6,650 bases of DNA from Bacteroidota bacterium (lineage in GTDB: Bacteria; Bacteroidota; Ignavibacteria; Ignavibacteriales; Ignavibacteriaceae): assembly GCA_023453665.1 (NCBI GenBank), contig JAEXTA010000177.1, positions 1-6,650 on the forward strand, in the 5' to 3' direction. The translations under genes were made by a program, and so were the position numbers. Numbering within the stretch: position 1 is the stretch's first letter; each line of letters begins with the position of its first letter. The notes beneath the pieces were generated by a model. That model searched no databases, had not been told where the DNA came from, and worked only from the letters and a program-made list of their open reading frames with translations. Shown piece by piece: positions 5,589-6,650 of this stretch.

Positions 5589-6014
5589 ATGTTCAAGGTT
5601 CTAATGTCTGTTGTGATGTTTTTATTATTTAACATTGCAACTTTATCGCAGGGGATGATCATTTCAAAAGAAAATGCAGATGAATTATTCGGGCAGGTAA
5701 TAGTATCCATTCAAATACCATCAACTGAATTAAATACTTTTGCAACCCAATCATCAGATGTTTTAATGTTTAATATTCTGAATAATGAATTGTATATTTT
5801 GGATAATAAAAGAAATACTTTAAAACCATTAGGTGTTACAGTTAACAGTACAGAAACTTTTTCTGTTTATTCAGTTGAAATTGTTAAAAAATTATTGACA
5901 GATGGAAACAGTACAATTACTTATATTGAAAAAAGAAATGAAGTTTTAACGATGACAAATGGAATCTTTACTTTGGAATACTCATCATTTTGTCCACCCT
6001 ATTGTCCTGATTAA
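5589..6014 (+). CDS. Small exported protein of unknown family, ending in CPPYCPD
   Basis: This 141-residue protein is not one I recognise. Residues 1 to about 21 look like a Sec signal peptide (K3, a hydrophobic core VLMSVVMFLLFNIA, cleavage probably near LSQG), so it should reach the periplasm or beyond. There is no lipobox cysteine. The mature part is rich in beta-branched residues and has no helices long enough to span a membrane. It contains only two cysteines, C135 and C139, in the terminal CPPYCPD, which could form a small disulfide loop; CxxxC spacing is not the thioredoxin CxxC. It has the best ribosome site in the window (AAGGAG, 5 bp spacer). Its stop overlaps the next start by one base (TAATG), so the two are translated together. 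Two operator-like repeats upstream place it under the adjacent two-component system by inference. Confidence 0.8.
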   Translation: MFKVLMSVVMFLLFNIATLSQGMIISKENADELFGQVIVSIQIPSTELNTFATQSSDVLMFNILNNELYILDNKRNTLKPLGVTVNSTETFSVYSVEIVKKLLTDGNSTITYIEKRNEVLTMTNGIFTLEYSSFCPPYCPD

Positions 6015-6574
6015 TGGAAGTATACAAAATAATTGCAAACCTGAATGTACTTGCCTGGTTTATATTGCCTATTAGACAGTATAATACCAGGTTTTTTTTA
6101 TTCTTTTTTATTCTGGCTCTTTTTGATCCACTTGCACTTCTGAGTTTCTATATTGTAAAAGTAAGTACACAATATGTTTTTTCAGCCGGGACAACTATTC
6201 TTCTTTATGTCGCTCTATTTGATGTAAAGAAAAAATACAGGATACTTTTTTTTGCTTTTTCAGTTTTGATGTATGCAGTTTCTGTCTTTGTTTTTAGATT
6301 TAATGAGATATCAATTCATATAGTTATTCATTTTGTGATTCTCATTCAATTCTTAAAACTTTTAATGAAGAAGTACAGTGAAACCAGAACCTTGCTATGG
6401 TTCCAGATCATTCTGATTATTTATGAAGTATCACTTCTTTTAAAATTTTTTATTCTTATTACAGAGTCACAAATCGGGCCGGTATATTTTTATACCACAA
6501 CTTTGATTCAGATTTTTATCGGAATATTTTTTCTTTTCGTGAATGAGAAAAATAGTCCTGCAATAAAATTTTGA
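6014..6574 (+). CDS. Polytopic membrane protein of unknown family, about 7 helices
   Basis: This 186-residue, strongly hydrophobic protein has probable membrane segments near 5-20, 26-48, 53-68, 77-95, 99-117, 127-149 and 156-176, joined by short loops with positively charged turns such as DVKKKYR (70-76) and KKYSETR (119-125). No enzymatic domain or known motif is visible. Its start overlaps the stop of the exported protein (TAATG), so it has no ribosome site of its own and depends on coupling. A helix bundle of this size without a catalytic domain resembles the membrane sensor part of some histidine kinases. The kinase in this window lacks such a part, so it could be a detached sensor or a partner holding the exported protein. 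This role is speculative; the gene call itself is sound. Confidence 0.8.
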   Translation: MEVYKIIANLNVLAWFILPIRQYNTRFFLFFFILALFDPLALLSFYIVKVSTQYVFSAGTTILLYVALFDVKKKYRILFFAFSVLMYAVSVFVFRFNEISIHIVIHFVILIQFLKLLMKKYSETRTLLWFQIILIIYEVSLLLKFFILITESQIGPVYFYTTTLIQIFIGIFFLFVNEKNSPAIKF

Positions 6575-6650
6575 ATTTTAGAGTAAATGGTCTTTCCGCG
6601 TAAAAGTAGACTTTGAGTGTTGTTTACTTCTGTAATTCACAATATTATCC
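6575..6650. other. Right-edge sequence with a weak inverted repeat
   Basis: These 76 bases after the membrane-protein stop hold no gene start that I can support. AAGTAGAC (6604-6611) and GTTTACTT (6622-6629) can pair through 8 bp with one G-T wobble around a 10-base loop. No T-run follows, so it is at best a weak terminator or a chance repeat. Confidence 0.25.

Noticed and set aside
5495..5710. 71-codon minus-strand frame over the start of the exported-protein gene
   Set aside because: It covers the palindrome and the ribosome site of a well-supported gene, and its protein resembles nothing known.
5991..6011. Thioredoxin-like active site in the exported protein
   Set aside because: The cysteines are spaced CxxxC, not CxxC, and no thioredoxin fold sequence surrounds them.
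6604..6629. Rho-independent terminator after the membrane-protein gene
   Set aside because: The stem is AT-rich with a wobble pair and a 10-base loop, and no T-run follows; it is listed only as a weak inverted repeat.

Overview
The window looks like a piece of an Ignavibacteria-type genome (Bacteroidota/Chlorobi/Ignavibacteriota side of the tree). The evidence is low GC, ATG starts with AAGGA-like ribosome sites, and a secreted enzyme ending in a type IX secretion (T9SS) sorting domain with the FPNPFNP motif typical of that group. This placement rests on recognition, not a search.

Bases 2-2775 look like part of a galactan-use locus. First comes the 3' part of a secreted GH53 endo-beta-1,4-galactanase. 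A 323-bp AT-rich leader with four spaced TCCGG motifs follows, then a sodium/sugar symporter very close to the Vibrio galactose transporter vSGLT. The enzyme would cut galactan outside the cell and the symporter would import the sugar. The symporter frame is cut by a TAG just before its last membrane helix. That helix (19 codons) continues in the same frame, starting at an ATG directly after the stop.

Bases 2776-3402 hold two small minus-strand genes: a DUF3892 protein and a Cys3-His small protein resembling the Ada metal-binding domain. A near-perfect 24-bp palindrome lies between them.

Bases 3403-5404 hold a divergent control region followed by a DesK/NarX-type (HisKA_3) PAS histidine kinase and a NarL/FixJ-type response regulator, 5 bp apart. 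Bases 5405-6574 hold a second control region and two tightly coupled unknown genes: a small exported protein ending in CPPYCPD and a roughly 7-helix membrane protein.

The most interesting signal is an 18-bp inverted repeat with the 7-2-7 layout of NarL-family sites (half-site T-M-M-G-T-A-Y). It occurs twice in the divergent region before the kinase and twice before the exported/membrane pair. I infer a small self-contained regulon: the two-component system probably controls itself, the unknown envelope pair, and possibly the divergent DUF3892/zinc-protein pair. I found no RNA genes, CRISPR arrays or mobile elements.
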